A stretch of 29,246 nucleotides of DNA from Chloroflexota bacterium. Its GTDB lineage: Bacteria; Chloroflexota; UBA6077. The position numbers were made by a program, and so were the translations under genes. Position 1 is the stretch's first letter. Every line of letters starts with the position of its first letter. The notes beneath the pieces were generated by a model that saw only the letters and a program-made list of their open reading frames with translations, was not told where the DNA came from and made no database searches. Where the stretch lies: contig JAJZRD010000024.1 of the NCBI GenBank assembly GCA_021845945.1, forward strand, positions 1 through 29,246, read 5' to 3'. This document shows, one piece after another, positions 1 to 10,300 of this stretch.

Positions 1-48
1 GACCCGCACCAGATCGAAACCAAGGTTGCGACCTATAGGCTGGCCCAT
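1..48 (-). CDS. glpX: Probable class II fructose-1,6-bisphosphatase (GlpX), N-terminal fragment
   Basis: Only the first 16 codons lie in the window; the gene runs off the left edge. It starts at an ATG (48-46) preceded by a GGGAGG ribosome binding site about six bases upstream. The visible peptide, MGQPIGRNLGFDLVRV, resembles the start of GlpX proteins, where an RNLxLxLVRV-like stretch precedes the first helix. GlpX removes the 1-phosphate of fructose-1,6-bisphosphate in gluconeogenesis. The neighbouring fsa-type aldolase acts on the same sugar-phosphate pool, which fits. With 16 residues the family call is a pattern match only; the existence of a start here is firmer than its identity. Confidence 0.45.
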   Translation of the reverse strand, partial: MGQPIGRNLGFDLVRV

Positions 49-96
49 GAACAACCTCCCTATTCAATTGAGTGGTGCGTGCGGCAAATCCATGAC

Positions 97-171
97 GTAG
101 GGCGGGGGCTTGTCCCCCGCCGCCCCGAGCGACGGCAGGGCCGGGCGGCAGGGGATAAACCCCTGCCCTAC
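97..171. repeat. 75-bp composite palindromic repeat, family A copy 1
   Basis: The element begins GTAGGGC and ends GCCCTAC, so its ends are inverted. Inside are two hairpins: GGCGGGGG/CCCCCGCC at the left and GGCAGGGG/CCCCTGCC at the right. A second element with the same ends and exactly the same 75-bp length is at 16439-16513, and shorter relatives lie at 12040, 14922 and 17720. It occupies the gap between the fsa-type gene and the probable glpX. Confidence 0.75.
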
Positions 172-187
172 ATATCCAGAAGCTAAC

Positions 188-218
188 AGCTATCAGCCTC
201 TCCTTCAGACTGATAGCT
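188..218. repeat. AGCTATCAG/CTGATAGCT inverted repeat, family C copy 1
   Basis: AGCTATCAG (188-196) and its exact reverse complement CTGATAGCT (210-218) are separated by 13 bases, just downstream of the stop codon of the fsa-type gene. The same words recur at 7293-7332. There is no following T tract, so it is a dispersed repeat or mRNA 3'-end hairpin rather than a classic terminator. Confidence 0.55.
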
Positions 219-224
219 GGTGGC

Positions 225-872
225 TTAACCGGTTACCTTCTTCCAATCGCTGAGGAACCGCTCGATCCCAACGTCGGTGAGCGGGTGCTTGACCATCTGC
301 TTCAGGACCTTGAAAGGCACCGTAGCCACGTCGGCCCCGATCTTGGCGGCCTGGACCACGTGGAGGGGATGCCGGATGCTGGCGGCCAGCACCTTCGTGG
401 TGATGCCGCTCTTCCGGAAGACCTCCACTATCTCGCCGACGACCGCCATGCCATCGTGGCCGGCGTCGTCCAGTCGGCCCAGGAAGGGGCTAACGTAGGT
501 GGCTCCCGCCAGACCAGCCAGCAGCGCCTGATTGGGGGAGAACACCAGGGTCACGTTGGTCTTGATGCCCTCTCGGGAGAGGGCCTTGGTGGCCTTGATC
601 CCTTCCCAGGTCATGGGGATCTTGATCACCACGTGGGGGGACCAGGTGGCGATATTCCGGGCCTCTTTGATCATGCTCTCGGCATCCAGGCTCACAACCT
701 CGGCGCTAACCGGACCCTGGACCAACTCGCAGATCCGCTGGATGTGGCCCTTGAAGTCCACCTTGCCCTGCACCGACACCAGGGTAGGATTGGTGGTACA
801 GCCGCTGATTATTCCCCAGCCAACGGCCTCCTCAATCTCCTTGATGTCGGCCGTGTCAACGAACAGCTCCAT
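225..872 (-). CDS. fsa: Fructose-6-phosphate aldolase / transaldolase-like protein (FSA/TalC family)
   Basis: A 215-residue class I aldolase of the short transaldolase family, the usual length for FSA/TalC proteins. Seen in sequence: [10 protein letters not shown] at the N terminus with the conserved Asp6, the TTNPT motif at 26-30, and the Schiff-base lysine Lys84 in VVIKIPMT. A single (beta/alpha)8 barrel is expected. The family either cleaves fructose-6-phosphate to dihydroxyacetone and glyceraldehyde-3-phosphate or transfers dihydroxyacetone from sedoheptulose-7-phosphate; the two activities cannot be separated by eye. It starts 14 bases after the pyrG stop and is very probably co-transcribed with it. 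A probable glpX follows, so this end of the operon looks devoted to sugar phosphates. The stop is TAA at 227-225. Confidence 0.92.
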   Translation of the reverse strand: MELFVDTADIKEIEEAVGWGIISGCTTNPTLVSVQGKVDFKGHIQRICELVQGPVSAEVVSLDAESMIKEARNIATWSPHVVIKIPMTWEGIKATKALSREGIKTNVTLVFSPNQALLAGLAGATYVSPFLGRLDDAGHDGMAVVGEIVEVFRKSGITTKVLAASIRHPLHVVQAAKIGADVATVPFKVLKQMVKHPLTDVGIERFLSDWKKVTG

Positions 873-886
873 CGCTTGAACTCTCC

Positions 887-2530
887 TCAGCTTATCGTTC
901 TCTCGAGGGGCAACGGCCTCTGGTCGCCCTCTCGGAGGCTAACCTTGCAGGCGCGAATGAAGGCGGCGAACAGGGGATGAGGCCGGTTCGGCCTCGACTT
1001 GAACTCCGGGTGGAACTGGGTGCCCAGCATCCAGGGATGCCCGGCCAACTCCGAGATCTCCACCAAGCGGCCATCGGGGGAGAGGCCGCTGAAGACCAGG
1101 CCGGCAACCCCCAGCAACTCCCGGTAATCGTTGTTGAACTCGTAGCGGTGCCGGTGACGCTCGAAGATGATGTTGTTGGTGTTGTAGGCATCGCCGGCCC
1201 TGGTGCCGGGGATCAACTGGCAGGGGTACTGGCCAAGCCGCATGGTGCCTCCCTTATCCCCCACATCCCTCTGCTCCGGCAGCAGGTCTATCACCGGATG
1301 GCCGCTGAACATGTTGAACTCGGTGCTGTTCGGCTCGGAGGTACCCAGCACGTACCGGGCCAGCTCTATCACCATGATCTGCATGCCCAGGCACAGCCCG
1401 AAGTAGGGGATGTCGTGCTCGCGGGCGTAGCGAGCGGCCTGGATCATCCCCTCGACTCCTCGATACCCAAAACCGCCCGGCACCACGATGCCGTTCAACT
1501 CCTTGAGGCGGTCGTCCCCCTCCCGCTCCAGATCCTCCGAGTCGATCCAGACGAGGCGCACCCGCCGGTTCTCGTGAAGGCCGGCGTGGAAGAGGGCCTC
1601 CTTGACGCTCAGGTAGGAGTCGTGCAGCCCCACGTACTTGCCGACCACCCCCACTATTATCTCGTCCTTGAGCTGCTGGCTCCCCTCCACCATTGCCTGC
1701 CACTCGGCCAGCTCGGCCTTGCGATCGGGCAACCCCAGCCGCTCCACCACGAAATCGCCCAGCCCGGCCTCCTCCAGGATCAGGGGGACCTGGTAGATGC
1801 TGGGAACGGTCTCCAGGGGAACCACCGCCCGCTTCTCCACGTTGCAGAAGAGGGCGATCTTCTCCTTCAGCTCGTCGCTAACCGGGTAGTCGGACCGGCA
1901 CACGATCACGTCGGGCTGGATGCCGATGCCCCGAAGCTCCTTGACCGAATGCTGCGTGGGCTTGGTCTTCAACTCGTGGGTCGAGCCGATGTAGGGGAGC
2001 AGCGTCAGGTGGATGTACAGGGCGTTGTCCTCCCCGACGTCCCGCCGCATCTGCCTGATCGCCTCCATGAAGGGCAGGCTCTCGATGTCGCCCACCGTGC
2101 CCCCTACCTCGACGATGACCACCTGGGCGCCCGTCTGCTTCGCAACCCGGGTGATCCGCTCCTTGATCTCGTTGGTTATGTGGGGGATCACCTGGATGGT
2201 GCCACCGAGGAAATCTCCGCGACGCTCCCGACCGATGACGCTCTTGTAGATCTGGCCGGAGGTGACGTTGCTGGCACGGGTGAGGCTCACGTCGATGAAC
2301 CGCTCGTAGTGGCCGAGGTCCAGATCGGTCTCGGCACCGTCGTCGGTGACGAACACCTCTCCGTGCTGGAAGGGGCTCATGGTGCCCGGGTCGACGTTGA
2401 TGTAGGGATCCAGCTTCTGGACGGAGACGGTAATGCCGCGGCTTTTCAGGATCCGGCCCAACGAGGCAACGGTGATCCCCTTTCCCACCGAGGACACCAC
2501 ACCACCCGTGACGAAAATGTACTTGGTCAT
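887..2530 (-). CDS. pyrG: CTP synthase (glutamine-hydrolysing)
   Basis: A full-length protein of 547 residues. It makes CTP from UTP, ATP and glutamine in the cytoplasm. The N-terminal synthetase domain shows the P-loop region VSSVGKGIT near residue 12, followed by [13 protein letters not shown] and the [16 protein letters not shown] block that binds Mg-ATP and UTP. The C-terminal class I glutamine amidotransferase domain has PGGFGYRG and the nucleophile Cys380 in GLCLGMQ. The His-Glu pair is in [12 protein letters not shown]. The usual lysine in the oxyanion-region RGxEGK motif is Met here (RGVEGMI), a mild variation. The ATG at 2530 has a GGGAG ribosome binding site. It lies 24 bases after the DUF554 gene and 14 bases before the fsa-type gene, consistent with one operon. 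Confidence 0.98.
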   Translation of the reverse strand: MTKYIFVTGGVVSSVGKGITVASLGRILKSRGITVSVQKLDPYINVDPGTMSPFQHGEVFVTDDGAETDLDLGHYERFIDVSLTRASNVTSGQIYKSVIGRERRGDFLGGTIQVIPHITNEIKERITRVAKQTGAQVVIVEVGGTVGDIESLPFMEAIRQMRRDVGEDNALYIHLTLLPYIGSTHELKTKPTQHSVKELRGIGIQPDVIVCRSDYPVSDELKEKIALFCNVEKRAVVPLETVPSIYQVPLILEEAGLGDFVVERLGLPDRKAELAEWQAMVEGSQQLKDEIIVGVVGKYVGLHDSYLSVKEALFHAGLHENRRVRLVWIDSEDLEREGDDRLKELNGIVVPGGFGYRGVEGMIQAARYAREHDIPYFGLCLGMQIMVIELARYVLGTSEPNSTEFNMFSGHPVIDLLPEQRDVGDKGGTMRLGQYPCQLIPGTRAGDAYNTNNIIFERHRHRYEFNNDYRELLGVAGLVFSGLSPDGRLVEISELAGHPWMLGTQFHPEFKSRPNRPHPLFAAFIRACKVSLREGDQRPLPLERTIS

Positions 2531-2554
2531 CGGCTACTCCCACGTTCCAAGGTT

Positions 2555-3286
2555 CTACCTGGGGCCTACTAGCGCCACCAGCAGCGGGGCTATCACCAGA
2601 GCAGGCAACATGTTGGCGACCCGGATCTTGGTGATTCCCAGGATGTTCAGCCCGATACCCACGATGAGGAGCCCACCGGCGGCCGTCATTTCTGTCACCA
2701 CGGACTCAGAAAGGAGGGGTTTCGCCCATACCGCACCCAGGGTCAACGCGCCCTGATAGACCAGCACCACAGCGGAGGAGAGAACCACCCCCCATCCAAG
2801 GGAGGATGCCAGTGCCACTGCCGTGAATCCATCAAGCACGGATTTCACCGCCAGTGTGTCGTAGACGCCGGTGAGGCCATCCTGAAAGGAACCTAGAATG
2901 GTCATGGGGCCGACGCAGAACACGAGACTAGCGGTAACGAAACCCTTGCTGAAGAGGGACTCACCTTTGCCTCGTCCCCCTGCAACTGTTGCACGATTCG
3001 CGCCAGCGCTAATCTCTTGAACCTTCGCCTCCACCCAATCGCCCAGGGCTTTCAGGCCATCGTCGATCCCTGCCGCCTCGCCGAGAAGGGCTCCGATCAC
3101 AACGCTTCCAAGCACGATGATGGCGCTCCGAGTGCCGAGCGCCATTTGGAAGCCTATTAGAAGGGTCATCAGGCCTATGGCGTGCAGCGCCGTCTCCCTG
3201 AAGCGATCCGGCAGCCGCTCGCCAACAAGCGCCCCCACGGTCCCACCCAGCAGGACCGTGGACACATTGAGAACCGTTCCGGTCAA
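2555..3286 (-). CDS. DUF554 family integral membrane protein
   Basis: A 243-residue hydrophobic protein of the DUF554 (YqgA-like) family. Recognisable features are the N-terminal GGTVGALVGERLPDRF segment, an ALGTRSAIIVLGSVVIGALLGE block, the FCVGPMTILGSFQDGL motif and AVKSVLDGFTAVALASSLGWG in the middle. About six or seven membrane segments are apparent. The function of the family is not established, although it is often thought to be a transporter. The start is TTG (3286-3284), chosen because a GAGG ribosome binding site sits six bases upstream and the MTGTVLNVSTVLLGG start matches the family. It is sandwiched between pyrG and the c-di-AMP receptor gene, with a 138-bp repeat-bearing gap on the upstream side, so it may be transcribed with either. 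Confidence 0.88.
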   Translation of the reverse strand: MTGTVLNVSTVLLGGTVGALVGERLPDRFRETALHAIGLMTLLIGFQMALGTRSAIIVLGSVVIGALLGEAAGIDDGLKALGDWVEAKVQEISAGANRATVAGGRGKGESLFSKGFVTASLVFCVGPMTILGSFQDGLTGVYDTLAVKSVLDGFTAVALASSLGWGVVLSSAVVLVYQGALTLGAVWAKPLLSESVVTEMTAAGGLLIVGIGLNILGITKIRVANMLPALVIAPLLVALVGPR

Positions 3287-3352
3287 GCTGATCCTCTCTA
3301 CGCAACGGAAAGGGGATAAGCAGAGGCTATGGGGCTCGAGGCCAGACTTCAG

Positions 3353-3409
3353 CCCTCACCCCGCGGACCTGCCCTGTGGCCGGTCCACGCCTCTCCCAAA
3401 GGGAGAGGG
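3353..3409. repeat. CCCTCACCCC...CCTCTCCC hairpin repeat, family B copy 1
   Basis: CCCTCACCCC (3353-3362) is followed by a perfect hairpin, CCTCTCCC-AAA-GGGAGAGG (3390-3408). An inverted copy of the same arrangement is at 15012-15044 and a relative is at 12069-12110. It fills most of the 138-bp gap between the DUF554 gene and darA. It has no T tract, but the hairpin could slow mRNA decay or weaken read-through. Confidence 0.6.
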
Positions 3410-3424
3410 AAGAATGGGGTCTCC

Positions 3425-3754
3425 CTAGAGCCGCTCGCAGCGCTCCACGTTCAGGACAAAGACCGTGGCTCCGCCTACCTGCACCTCAACGGGATACGGC
3501 ATGTAGAACTCGCCAGGCTCCATTACCGGCGGGAGAGGGTTGATGTACTGGGTCCGAGTGTTGCAGCTGGCTTCCACCAGGGAGAGAACTTCATCGACCG
3601 CCGGGTCCTCAACCCCTACCAGGACCGTGGCGTTCCCCTCCTTCAGGAAGCCGCCGGCGGTATTGATCCGGGTGGCCCGATATCCCTTCTCCGTGAGCGC
3701 ATCGATAAGGGTGCCGGCATCCTCCCTCTGCACGATGGCCACGACCAGCTTCAT
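3425..3754 (-). CDS. darA: PII-like cyclic-di-AMP receptor protein (DarA/PstA family, DUF970)
   Basis: A 109-residue protein matching the trimeric PII-like c-di-AMP binders. It opens MKLVVAIVQREDAGTLIDAL, with the family signature YRATRINTAGGFLKEGNAT near residues 25-43, then VGVEDPAVDEVLSLV and the C-terminal PVEVQVGGATVFVLNVERCE strand. In Firmicutes the same gene (yaaQ/darA) follows tmk, and that order is kept here: it starts 15 bases after the tmk stop, with a strong GGAGGAGAGG ribosome binding site. The family binds c-di-AMP in the cytoplasm and relays it to still poorly known partners. Neither a diadenylate cyclase nor a phosphodiesterase is in the window. Confidence 0.9.
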   Translation of the reverse strand: MKLVVAIVQREDAGTLIDALTEKGYRATRINTAGGFLKEGNATVLVGVEDPAVDEVLSLVEASCNTRTQYINPLPPVMEPGEFYMPYPVEVQVGGATVFVLNVERCERL

Positions 3755-3769
3755 CCTCTCCTCCCGTCG

Positions 3770-4432
3770 CTACGCCGGCCGCCGCAGCACCCGCTTACGG
3801 TCCAGCAGGATGGACACTGTCTCCATAATTCTATCTTGAAGTGTCCCAAAGGGCAATGAAGCGTCCAGCACCAGCCAACGCTCCGGGTCGGCCTTGGCCA
3901 TCGCCAGGTAGCCCTCCCGCACCCTCTGGTGGAAGGCCAGCTCCTCCTCCTCGAAGCGGTTCCACTCCTCGGTGCTGCCGGCCAGGAAATCGCCCCGCTT
4001 CCTCTCCAGCCCCACCCGAGGCTCCAGGTCCAGCAGGATGATCAGGTCGGGTTCCAGGGAGCCGGTGGCGAAGCGGACCACCGAGGCAACCGGCTCCACC
4101 CCCAGGCCGCGGCCGTAACCCTGGTAGGCGATGGTGGAGTAGCTGAAGCGATCGGATACCACCACCTGCCCCTGGTCCAGCGACGGGCAGATTACCTCCT
4201 CCACCAGCTGCGCCCGCGAGGCGCTATAGAGAAGGACTTCGCTCCTGGGGGAGATGGCCACGGAGGTGGCGGGGAGAAGGATCTGCCGGATGGCGTCCCC
4301 CAGCGGCGTGCCGCCGGGCTCCCGAGTGAGGACCACAGGGTAGCCCACCCCGGTGAGCCGATCGGCCAACGCCCTGGCCTGGCTGGACTTCCCGCCACCC
4401 TCCGGGCCCTCGAAAACCAGAAATGCCCCCAC
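3770..4432 (-). CDS. tmk: Thymidylate kinase (dTMP kinase)
   Basis: A 220-residue kinase that phosphorylates dTMP to dTDP for DNA synthesis. The P-loop is FEGPEGGGKSSQ at residues 7-18. The dTMP-binding TREPGGTPLGDAIR follows near 36-49, then the catalytic DRFSYSTIAYQGYGRGL and a lid-region segment, RKRGDF. The reading frame starts with GTG at 4432-4430, immediately after the TAA of the upstream ATPase gene, with GGAG four bases before it. The two genes must therefore be translated from one mRNA, probably by re-initiation. The darA-type gene follows after 15 bases. Confidence 0.95.
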   Translation of the reverse strand: MGAFLVFEGPEGGGKSSQARALADRLTGVGYPVVLTREPGGTPLGDAIRQILLPATSVAISPRSEVLLYSASRAQLVEEVICPSLDQGQVVVSDRFSYSTIAYQGYGRGLGVEPVASVVRFATGSLEPDLIILLDLEPRVGLERKRGDFLAGSTEEWNRFEEEELAFHQRVREGYLAMAKADPERWLVLDASLPFGTLQDRIMETVSILLDRKRVLRRPA

Positions 4433-6037
4433 TTACTCCTGCTCTGCCTTGAAGATTCTTACCCGCCGATAGGGCTCCCTGCCCTTGCTGCGGCTGGCCA
4501 GATTGTACTGCTCGGCCAATTGGTGCTGCAGCCGGCGGATGTAGGCGCTCTGAGGCGATAGCTCCACGGGCTTGTTGCTGGCCAGCACCTGGGACACCGC
4601 ATCCTCGGCCTCCTGGAGGGCGTAGGCCGTAGGGTCGGCCGTCTCCAGCTCGAAGATGTTGATCAGCGCCCCCTCGATCTGGGCGTCGGTGTTGCTCTTG
4701 ATGACGTAGACGGGGATCCCCGCCGCCTCGGCCTCCCGAAGAGCCTGGGGCTTCCGCCGGTAATAGTTCTTGGAGGTGAGCACCACATCCGAGGAACCGG
4801 GATCTCGGACTATGTTCACGGGAAGCCTGAGCGAGTGGATCATGTTCTCCAGCCGATCCCGGCTGATGCCGAAGGGATATATCCGGGCGGGCTTCCCTTC
4901 GGCCTTCTGCCGTCCCACGAAGGGAGCCGGAGCCGGCGCGGCCCGCTCCGCGGCCGCCGACGGACGGGCGGCACCAACCCGCTCGGCCGGCACCGGCCGC
5001 AGGGCCCGCTGTCGCTCGATGTGCACCTCCCCGTCCGGCGTCCGGTAGCGCTCCTCGGGAACCACGGGGTTCCCCCGCAGGATGGAGTCTACCACCTCGG
5101 CCACGCTTGCATGAACGGCCACTCGATCCCGATCGATGATCTCCACCACCACGTCGAAGGTGGGCGGAGCCTTCCGCTCCAGGATCGACTTCTGCGTGCC
5201 CCTGCGCCTGGCCTCCTCGTCGCCCAGGGTGACGCTTTGGATCCCGCCTATCAGGTCGGAGAGGGTGGGATTCATCATCAGGTTGTCCAGGGTGTAGCCG
5301 TGGGCCGTGCCCACCAGCTGGACCCCGCGCTCGGCAATGGTGCGAGCCGCGGCAGCTTCCAGCTCCGTACCGATCTCGTCGATGATGATGACTTCAGGCA
5401 TGTGGTTCTCCACCGCCTCGATCATCACCGCGTGCTGCATGCTGGGGGTAACCACCTGCATCCGTCGCGCCCGCCCGATGGCCGGGTGCGGGATGTCCCC
5501 GTCACCGGCGATCTCGTTGGAGGTGTCCACGATGATCACTCGCTTGCGGAACTCGTCGGCCAACACCCTGGCCACCTCCCGCAGCATGGTGGTCTTGCCA
5601 ACGCCGGGGCGGCCCAACAGCAGGATACTCCTGCTCGATTCCACCATGTCGCGAATGACCGCGATGGTCCCGAAGACGGCCCGCCCCACCCGGCAGGTGA
5701 GCCCGATGATCTTGCCGGAGCGGTTGCGAATGGCCGAGATGCGGTGAAGGGTGCGCTCGATCCCGGCCCGATTGTCGTCCCCAAAGGCCCCTATCCGCTC
5801 GATAACGTAGTCCAGATCCTCCTCGGTGACGTCGTGGGGGCTCAAGATGGTCTCCTCGTCGGGGAACCGGGCCTCCGGAGGACGTCCCAGGTCCATGACA
5901 ACCTCCAGCAGGGCGCTTCGGTTGCCTGCGGCCTTGAGGGGATCGCTGATGTGAGGGGGAAGGGCGTCCAGAAGGGCGTCGATGTCGTCCGTGACCGCCT
6001 GCTGCGCAGTCGTTTGATGCAACTCTTCCATATGCAT
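4433..6037 (-). CDS. AAA/SpoIIIAA-like ATPase with C-terminal R3H nucleic-acid-binding domain (Ycf45 type)
   Basis: A 534-residue cytoplasmic ATPase. Walker A is [10 protein letters not shown] at 141-150 and Walker B is [10 protein letters not shown] at 214-223. The segment between, with [21 protein letters not shown], is typical of the SpoIIIAA/Ycf45 group. The last 40 residues hold an R3H-like helix, [19 protein letters not shown], expected to bind single-stranded nucleic acid. A proline/alanine-rich linker near 345-390 joins the halves. The start ATG at 6037 is preceded by GAGG nine bases upstream; a second in-frame ATG lies at 6031. The same frame stays open to 7030, but that extension lies antisense-free over the GNAT gene in another frame and has low-complexity content, so I do not include it. 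The physiological role of this family is not established. It abuts tmk with no gap. Confidence 0.88.
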   Translation of the reverse strand: MHMEELHQTTAQQAVTDDIDALLDALPPHISDPLKAAGNRSALLEVVMDLGRPPEARFPDEETILSPHDVTEEDLDYVIERIGAFGDDNRAGIERTLHRISAIRNRSGKIIGLTCRVGRAVFGTIAVIRDMVESSRSILLLGRPGVGKTTMLREVARVLADEFRKRVIIVDTSNEIAGDGDIPHPAIGRARRMQVVTPSMQHAVMIEAVENHMPEVIIIDEIGTELEAAAARTIAERGVQLVGTAHGYTLDNLMMNPTLSDLIGGIQSVTLGDEEARRRGTQKSILERKAPPTFDVVVEIIDRDRVAVHASVAEVVDSILRGNPVVPEERYRTPDGEVHIERQRALRPVPAERVGAARPSAAAERAAPAPAPFVGRQKAEGKPARIYPFGISRDRLENMIHSLRLPVNIVRDPGSSDVVLTSKNYYRRKPQALREAEAAGIPVYVIKSNTDAQIEGALINIFELETADPTAYALQEAEDAVSQVLASNKPVELSPQSAYIRRLQHQLAEQYNLASRSKGREPYRRVRIFKAEQE

Positions 6038-6171
6038 CCCGTTCAACCTCAAAGGGCCAGCGTTGCCCCGCTGCCCCCGTCGCTCCAGAGCGACGAAAGC
6101 GGGCGATCGATCAGCCCGATTGGGAGGCGCATAAAGCTTGCCAGCCGGCCACCGCACTCCAAATCTCCCGG

Positions 6172-7122
6172 TTACGCCCTCGCCGGCACCAGGGCCCGGC
6201 CGTGAACCCGCACCGCCAGCTGCCGGGCAAAGACCAGGTAGTCGGCCGCCGGTATGAAGCCCCGGGCTTCCAGCAGGGAGGCCAGCTCGGGCTGGTAATC
6301 CCGCAAGGTGACGTAGACCGATGCCCGGGTGCTGGTCTGGCTCAGGGAATAGAGAAGCATCTCCTCGGTGGCCGCCCGCTCGCCCTGATGCACCAGCAAC
6401 TCCCGGTGCTGGCTCTTGTTGCCGAAGGTGATGTGCAGCCACCCCGCCAGGCTGTTTCCGCTCTCCCAAACGAAATGCTGCCGGCTCCCCCCCAGGCTCG
6501 GCGTCCACAGCCTGCCCCCCCGCTCCAGCGACAACCATTCGTCGATGGTCATCGCCTCCGCGCTGCGCACGTTGCAGGGCACCGCGGCGTTGTAAAGCTG
6601 GAAAAGTGCCGGAGTGTCCTGGCGAAGGCGGGGCCGCGCCCGACGGAGTCCGCCGTCGCTGATGGCCGAGGGCAGCCGCGCGGAGTAGAGAGTCTCGGAC
6701 GTGTAGTTCACGAAGCCGGCGTGGCTGGCGATCCGAGCCATGTCGCCGTCCACACGGGTGACCAGGAAGAGTCTCCTGGCCCCTCGCCGTGCCGCTTCCG
6801 CGGCCAGGTGCTCCAGCAGGTCCACCCCGGCCGAATGATCGTTCTCGGCCACGAAGAGGTCTTCCACGTCCCAGGCCAGCTTCCCTGCCCTGGGATGGGC
6901 GATCGCGAGACCTCGCACGTGGCCCCCGTTCGAGGAGAGCCAGACCTGGGAGCCGCTGCCCCGTGTAATCAGCTTGGATAGGAAGCTCCAGCGACCACGG
7001 CCGTTGGATTCTTCCCATACGTCGGGCCAAAGGGGGGCCGTCACTTCGCAGCGGGCATCGTGACGGAAGAAGGATATCAGCGACACAAAGTCCGTGGGGC
7101 GAATGGCTCGTATCGTCGGCAT
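6172..7122 (-). CDS. Tandem GNAT acetyltransferase-like protein
   Basis: A 316-residue protein that looks like two GNAT folds in a row. The N-terminal half begins [19 protein letters not shown], as GNAT domains do, and carries [36 protein letters not shown], which resembles the acetyl-CoA-binding strand-helix region. The second half starts near [20 protein letters not shown] and ends with [19 protein letters not shown]. The usual Q/R-x-x-G-x-G/A pyrophosphate loop is not clear in either half, so one or both may be inactive or use another ligand. No substrate can be proposed. The ATG at 7122 is preceded closely by GGAG. It is first in the minus-strand gene run and is followed by a 134-bp gap before the ATPase gene. 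Confidence 0.75.
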   Translation of the reverse strand: MPTIRAIRPTDFVSLISFFRHDARCEVTAPLWPDVWEESNGRGRWSFLSKLITRGSGSQVWLSSNGGHVRGLAIAHPRAGKLAWDVEDLFVAENDHSAGVDLLEHLAAEAARRGARRLFLVTRVDGDMARIASHAGFVNYTSETLYSARLPSAISDGGLRRARPRLRQDTPALFQLYNAAVPCNVRSAEAMTIDEWLSLERGGRLWTPSLGGSRQHFVWESGNSLAGWLHITFGNKSQHRELLVHQGERAATEEMLLYSLSQTSTRASVYVTLRDYQPELASLLEARGFIPAADYLVFARQLAVRVHGRALVPARA

Positions 7123-7192
7123 ATCTCCGGAGCTGCTGTCCAGCGGTTGACCGCCCCTAGAACGCCCGACCTCACCGCCCCAACCTGGGACG

Positions 7193-7219
7193 ATACTACC
7201 CTCGGCACGCTCTCGGCAA
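7193..7219 (-). promoter_or_regulatory. Possible promoter for the minus-strand GNAT-ATPase-tmk run
   Basis: On the minus strand, TTGCCG (7219-7214) and TAGTAT (7198-7193) are separated by 15 bases, about 70 bases before the GNAT start codon. The spacer is shorter than ideal and the -10 matches four of six consensus bases, so this is only a candidate. Confidence 0.3.
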
Positions 7220-7292
7220 GAAGCTCTCCTAGCCTTCTGTCACGAGGGATTCTACAACTCCCCACCGGCCGCCGCAAGGAAACGGAGCAGGT

Positions 7293-7332
7293 AGCTATCA
7301 GCTATCAGCAGTCAGCTATCAGCTGATAGCTT
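7293..7332. repeat. Tandem/inverted AGCTATCAG repeat, family C copy 2
   Basis: The words AGCTATCAG, GCTATCAG, AGCTATCAG and CTGATAGCT follow each other within 40 bases. The same words form the inverted repeat at 188-218. The copy overlaps the 3' end of the large sensor kinase gene, contributing its last three codons (Ala-Ile-Ser) and TGA stop. Confidence 0.55.
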
Positions 7333-10300
7333 TCAGGGCGACGTGGAACTTGCTGCCCACCCCGACCCGGCTCTCCACCCACACCTTTCCGCCGTGAAGC
7401 TCCACCAGGCTCTTGACGATGGACAGCCCCAGCCCGGTGCCCCGAATGCGCCGGGTCAACTCCCCCTGAACCCGGTGGAAGGGGGTGAAGATGTCCGGAA
7501 GCTGATCCTCGGGGATCCCATAGCCGTGATCCTCCACGGAGAAGACCACCCACGGTCCCCGAGGGTCCCCGTCGATCCGGATGCCGCCGTCGCCATCTTC
7601 CCGCCCCGCCCTGGCGCGCACCACGATCTCCGCCCCAGCAGGCGAGTACTTGGTGGCGTTCGAGAGGAGATTCTCCATCACCTGCGCCAGCCGCTCGGGA
7701 TCCGCCTCCACCAGTGGAAGCCCTTCCTGCACCTCCGCCAGCAGTTGATGCTCGGCCGTCCGGGGACGTGCAGCGCCAAGGCTGTTCTCCACCACGACGG
7801 CCACCTCCAGGGGCTCGGGGTTTAGCATCACCCGGCCGGCATCGAGACGGGAGACGTCCAGGAAGTCGTTGACCAACGCCTCCAGCTTCAACCCCTCGTT
7901 GTAGATGTATTCGGCGCAGCTCTTTCGCTCCTCCTCCGATTGGTCGCGAGTAACCAACAGCTCGGAGAAGCCAATGATGCTGGTGAGGGGGGTGCGGAAC
8001 TCGTGAGACACCACGGAGATGATGTTGGACTTCAGCTTGTCCATCTGCCATTCTCGGCTGACGTCGCGGGAGACCGAGACGGCGCCGATGATCTCCATCA
8101 ACTCGTTGCGGATGGGGGCCACACTCACCATGGTGGGAATCCAATCGCCCCAGGCTGTCTGGGCGAACATCAGGGTCGGGTCCGTCGGTTTTCCTTGGCC
8201 CAACGCCTCCCGGAGTGGACAGGCGGTCTGGCACAGGGAGTTGCCCTCCTCGTCGGTATGCCGCAGCAGGTCCCGGCACCGCTTACCCACCATATCCTCG
8301 GCCCGGCGCCCCACCATCGCCTCCAACCAGGGGTTAACGGCAGTGATGAGCTTGTCCCCGTCGGTGGCGCAGACTCCTTCACTCATGGAGGCCAGCAGCG
8401 CATCCGTTCGGGCCTTCTGGGCCTGCACCTCCTGGAATAATCGGGCGTTCTCCATGGCCACCGCAACCTGTCCTGCCATGGCCCGAGCCAGCGCCACCTC
8501 GTCCTCGGAGAAGGCGGGCTTGTCCCCTTTTCGCCCGGAGAAGGCCGTGCCGATGGCCCGATCACCGACGACCAGGGGCACCACGATGGCCGTCACCATG
8601 TCCAGGCTCCGAAGCAGCGCCTCTTCTGCTCGCGACACCGTGTCGTGGCCCACGGTGAGAACGGTAGTCTCACGGTTGGCCATGGCCCTCGCCGAGTGGG
8701 GAAAATCGGACAGACGCAGCTCTATCCCAACCCCGTTTCCAACGTCACCGGTTCGGTGGGAGACGGCCCTCACCGTCAGGACCCGCCGTCCCCAGTCCAT
8801 GGTGGTCAGGGTGCAGCGGTCGGCGTTGAGCGCCCTGACACCCTCCTCCACGGCCCGCTCCATCACCACGTCCAGGCTGAGCTGCTCGCTCACCGCCTTA
8901 CCGAGCCGGAGGAGGCTCCCCAGCTCCCGCACACGGGCCCTCATCCTCTCGTCGGTCTCGCCGTAGAGACGGGCGTTCTGCACCGCCACCACCAGCTGCG
9001 CTGCAACCGATCGGACCAGCTCCGATTCCCACCGGGTCCACTGGCGGGGCCGGTCGGTTTGCTGGAGCATCACCATCCCGACCGGCTCGTCTCCTCGCAG
9101 CAGGGGAGCGACCAGCAGGGATCTCACACCCAGCTCATCCATTACCTTCCGCATGTCCTCAACGAGCGGGAAGCTCTCCATATCATTGATAGCCGCGGGC
9201 CCCGACCGCATCAGCATCGCCCGCACAGGCATATTCCCCCAGGGGATCTGCACCGACGCCGAGGGGGCAACTTCGGGAGCACAGGCCTCCCATTGCCACT
9301 GGACAATCTCGTTCTTAACGTCGCTCAGGACCACCAGGCACCGCGAAGCCTCAGTCGCGTGCAACAGCTCCTGCACGGCCCTGTCCATGACTTGATTGAG
9401 GTCGAGAGAAGAGCCTATGGCCGAGGCGATGTGGTGGATCAGGGTCTCGTGGGTGGCCCGCTCGCGAGCCTCCTGGAGGAGACGAGCGTTGTCGATGGCC
9501 AGGGCCATTCTCTCGGCCGCCACCTCCATCAACCGCATCTGATCCTGGTGAAAGTGAGCGGGCCGGCGGCTCTCCAGACGGAAGACGCCGATGGTCTTCC
9601 CTCGGGCTTTCAGCGGCACCGCCAGCACCGAGTGGATGCCCCTCCGCTGGGTGACGACCACGTCCGCGGGATCCTCCTCGTCCACCTCGAGGATGAGACG
9701 GGGCACCCCCTGCAGGGCCACCTTGCCCGAAATCCCCTGCCCCAGCCTGCGCCGGATCTCCCAGGGCCCCTCCTCCGGCATCCATCGAGCGCCCCGAACG
9801 GTGAGCTCCTCGCCGGTCTCGTCCAGCAGCAGGATGATCCCGCTGTCTGCCCCCACGATCTCGATGCATCGCTCCAGGAGGGAATCCAGCAGGCTGTCCA
9901 GGTCGAGGGTAGATAGCGCCGCGTCGGTCACCCGATGAAGGGAGGAAAGCCGGGCCACCAGGCCCCGTTCGACCTCGACCATCTGAGCATTGGCGAACAC
10001 CCCGGCGATCTGTCCCGCCACCTGTTCCAGCAGCCCGACCTCTCGCGTCCCATAGGCGCCCGGCGATGCCGAGACCAGGGTGAGGGCGCCGAGAGCCTCT
10101 CCCCTCTCGATCAGCGGCACCCGGACTACGGAGCGCATGCGGGCGGCGGCATAGGCGCGATCCGAGGGGAAGGCCTGCTCCAGCTCCAGATCGTAGATCA
10201 CGTGGGGCTGCCTGCATCTGACCACCCATTCCACGCCGGAGCCGGCCAGCGCCCCGACCGCGCCCGGGCGGAACTCGCTAGCATCCATCCCGGTGGCCAG

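Noticed and set aside
977..2572. A 531-codon plus-strand open frame opposite pyrG
   Set aside because: It mirrors the pyrG codons, has no domain or ribosome binding site, and pyrG is unmistakable on the other strand.
6038..7030. An N-terminal extension of the R3H/AAA ATPase frame by 331 codons
   Set aside because: It overlaps the GNAT gene on the same strand in another frame, is rich in Arg/Gly/Pro low-complexity sequence, and the recognisable protein starts at a well-placed ATG at 6037.
7293..7332. Repeated AGCTATCAG words as a possible CRISPR remnant
   Set aside because: The units are too short, have no spacers of regular length and recur as an inverted repeat at 188-218. There are no cas genes.
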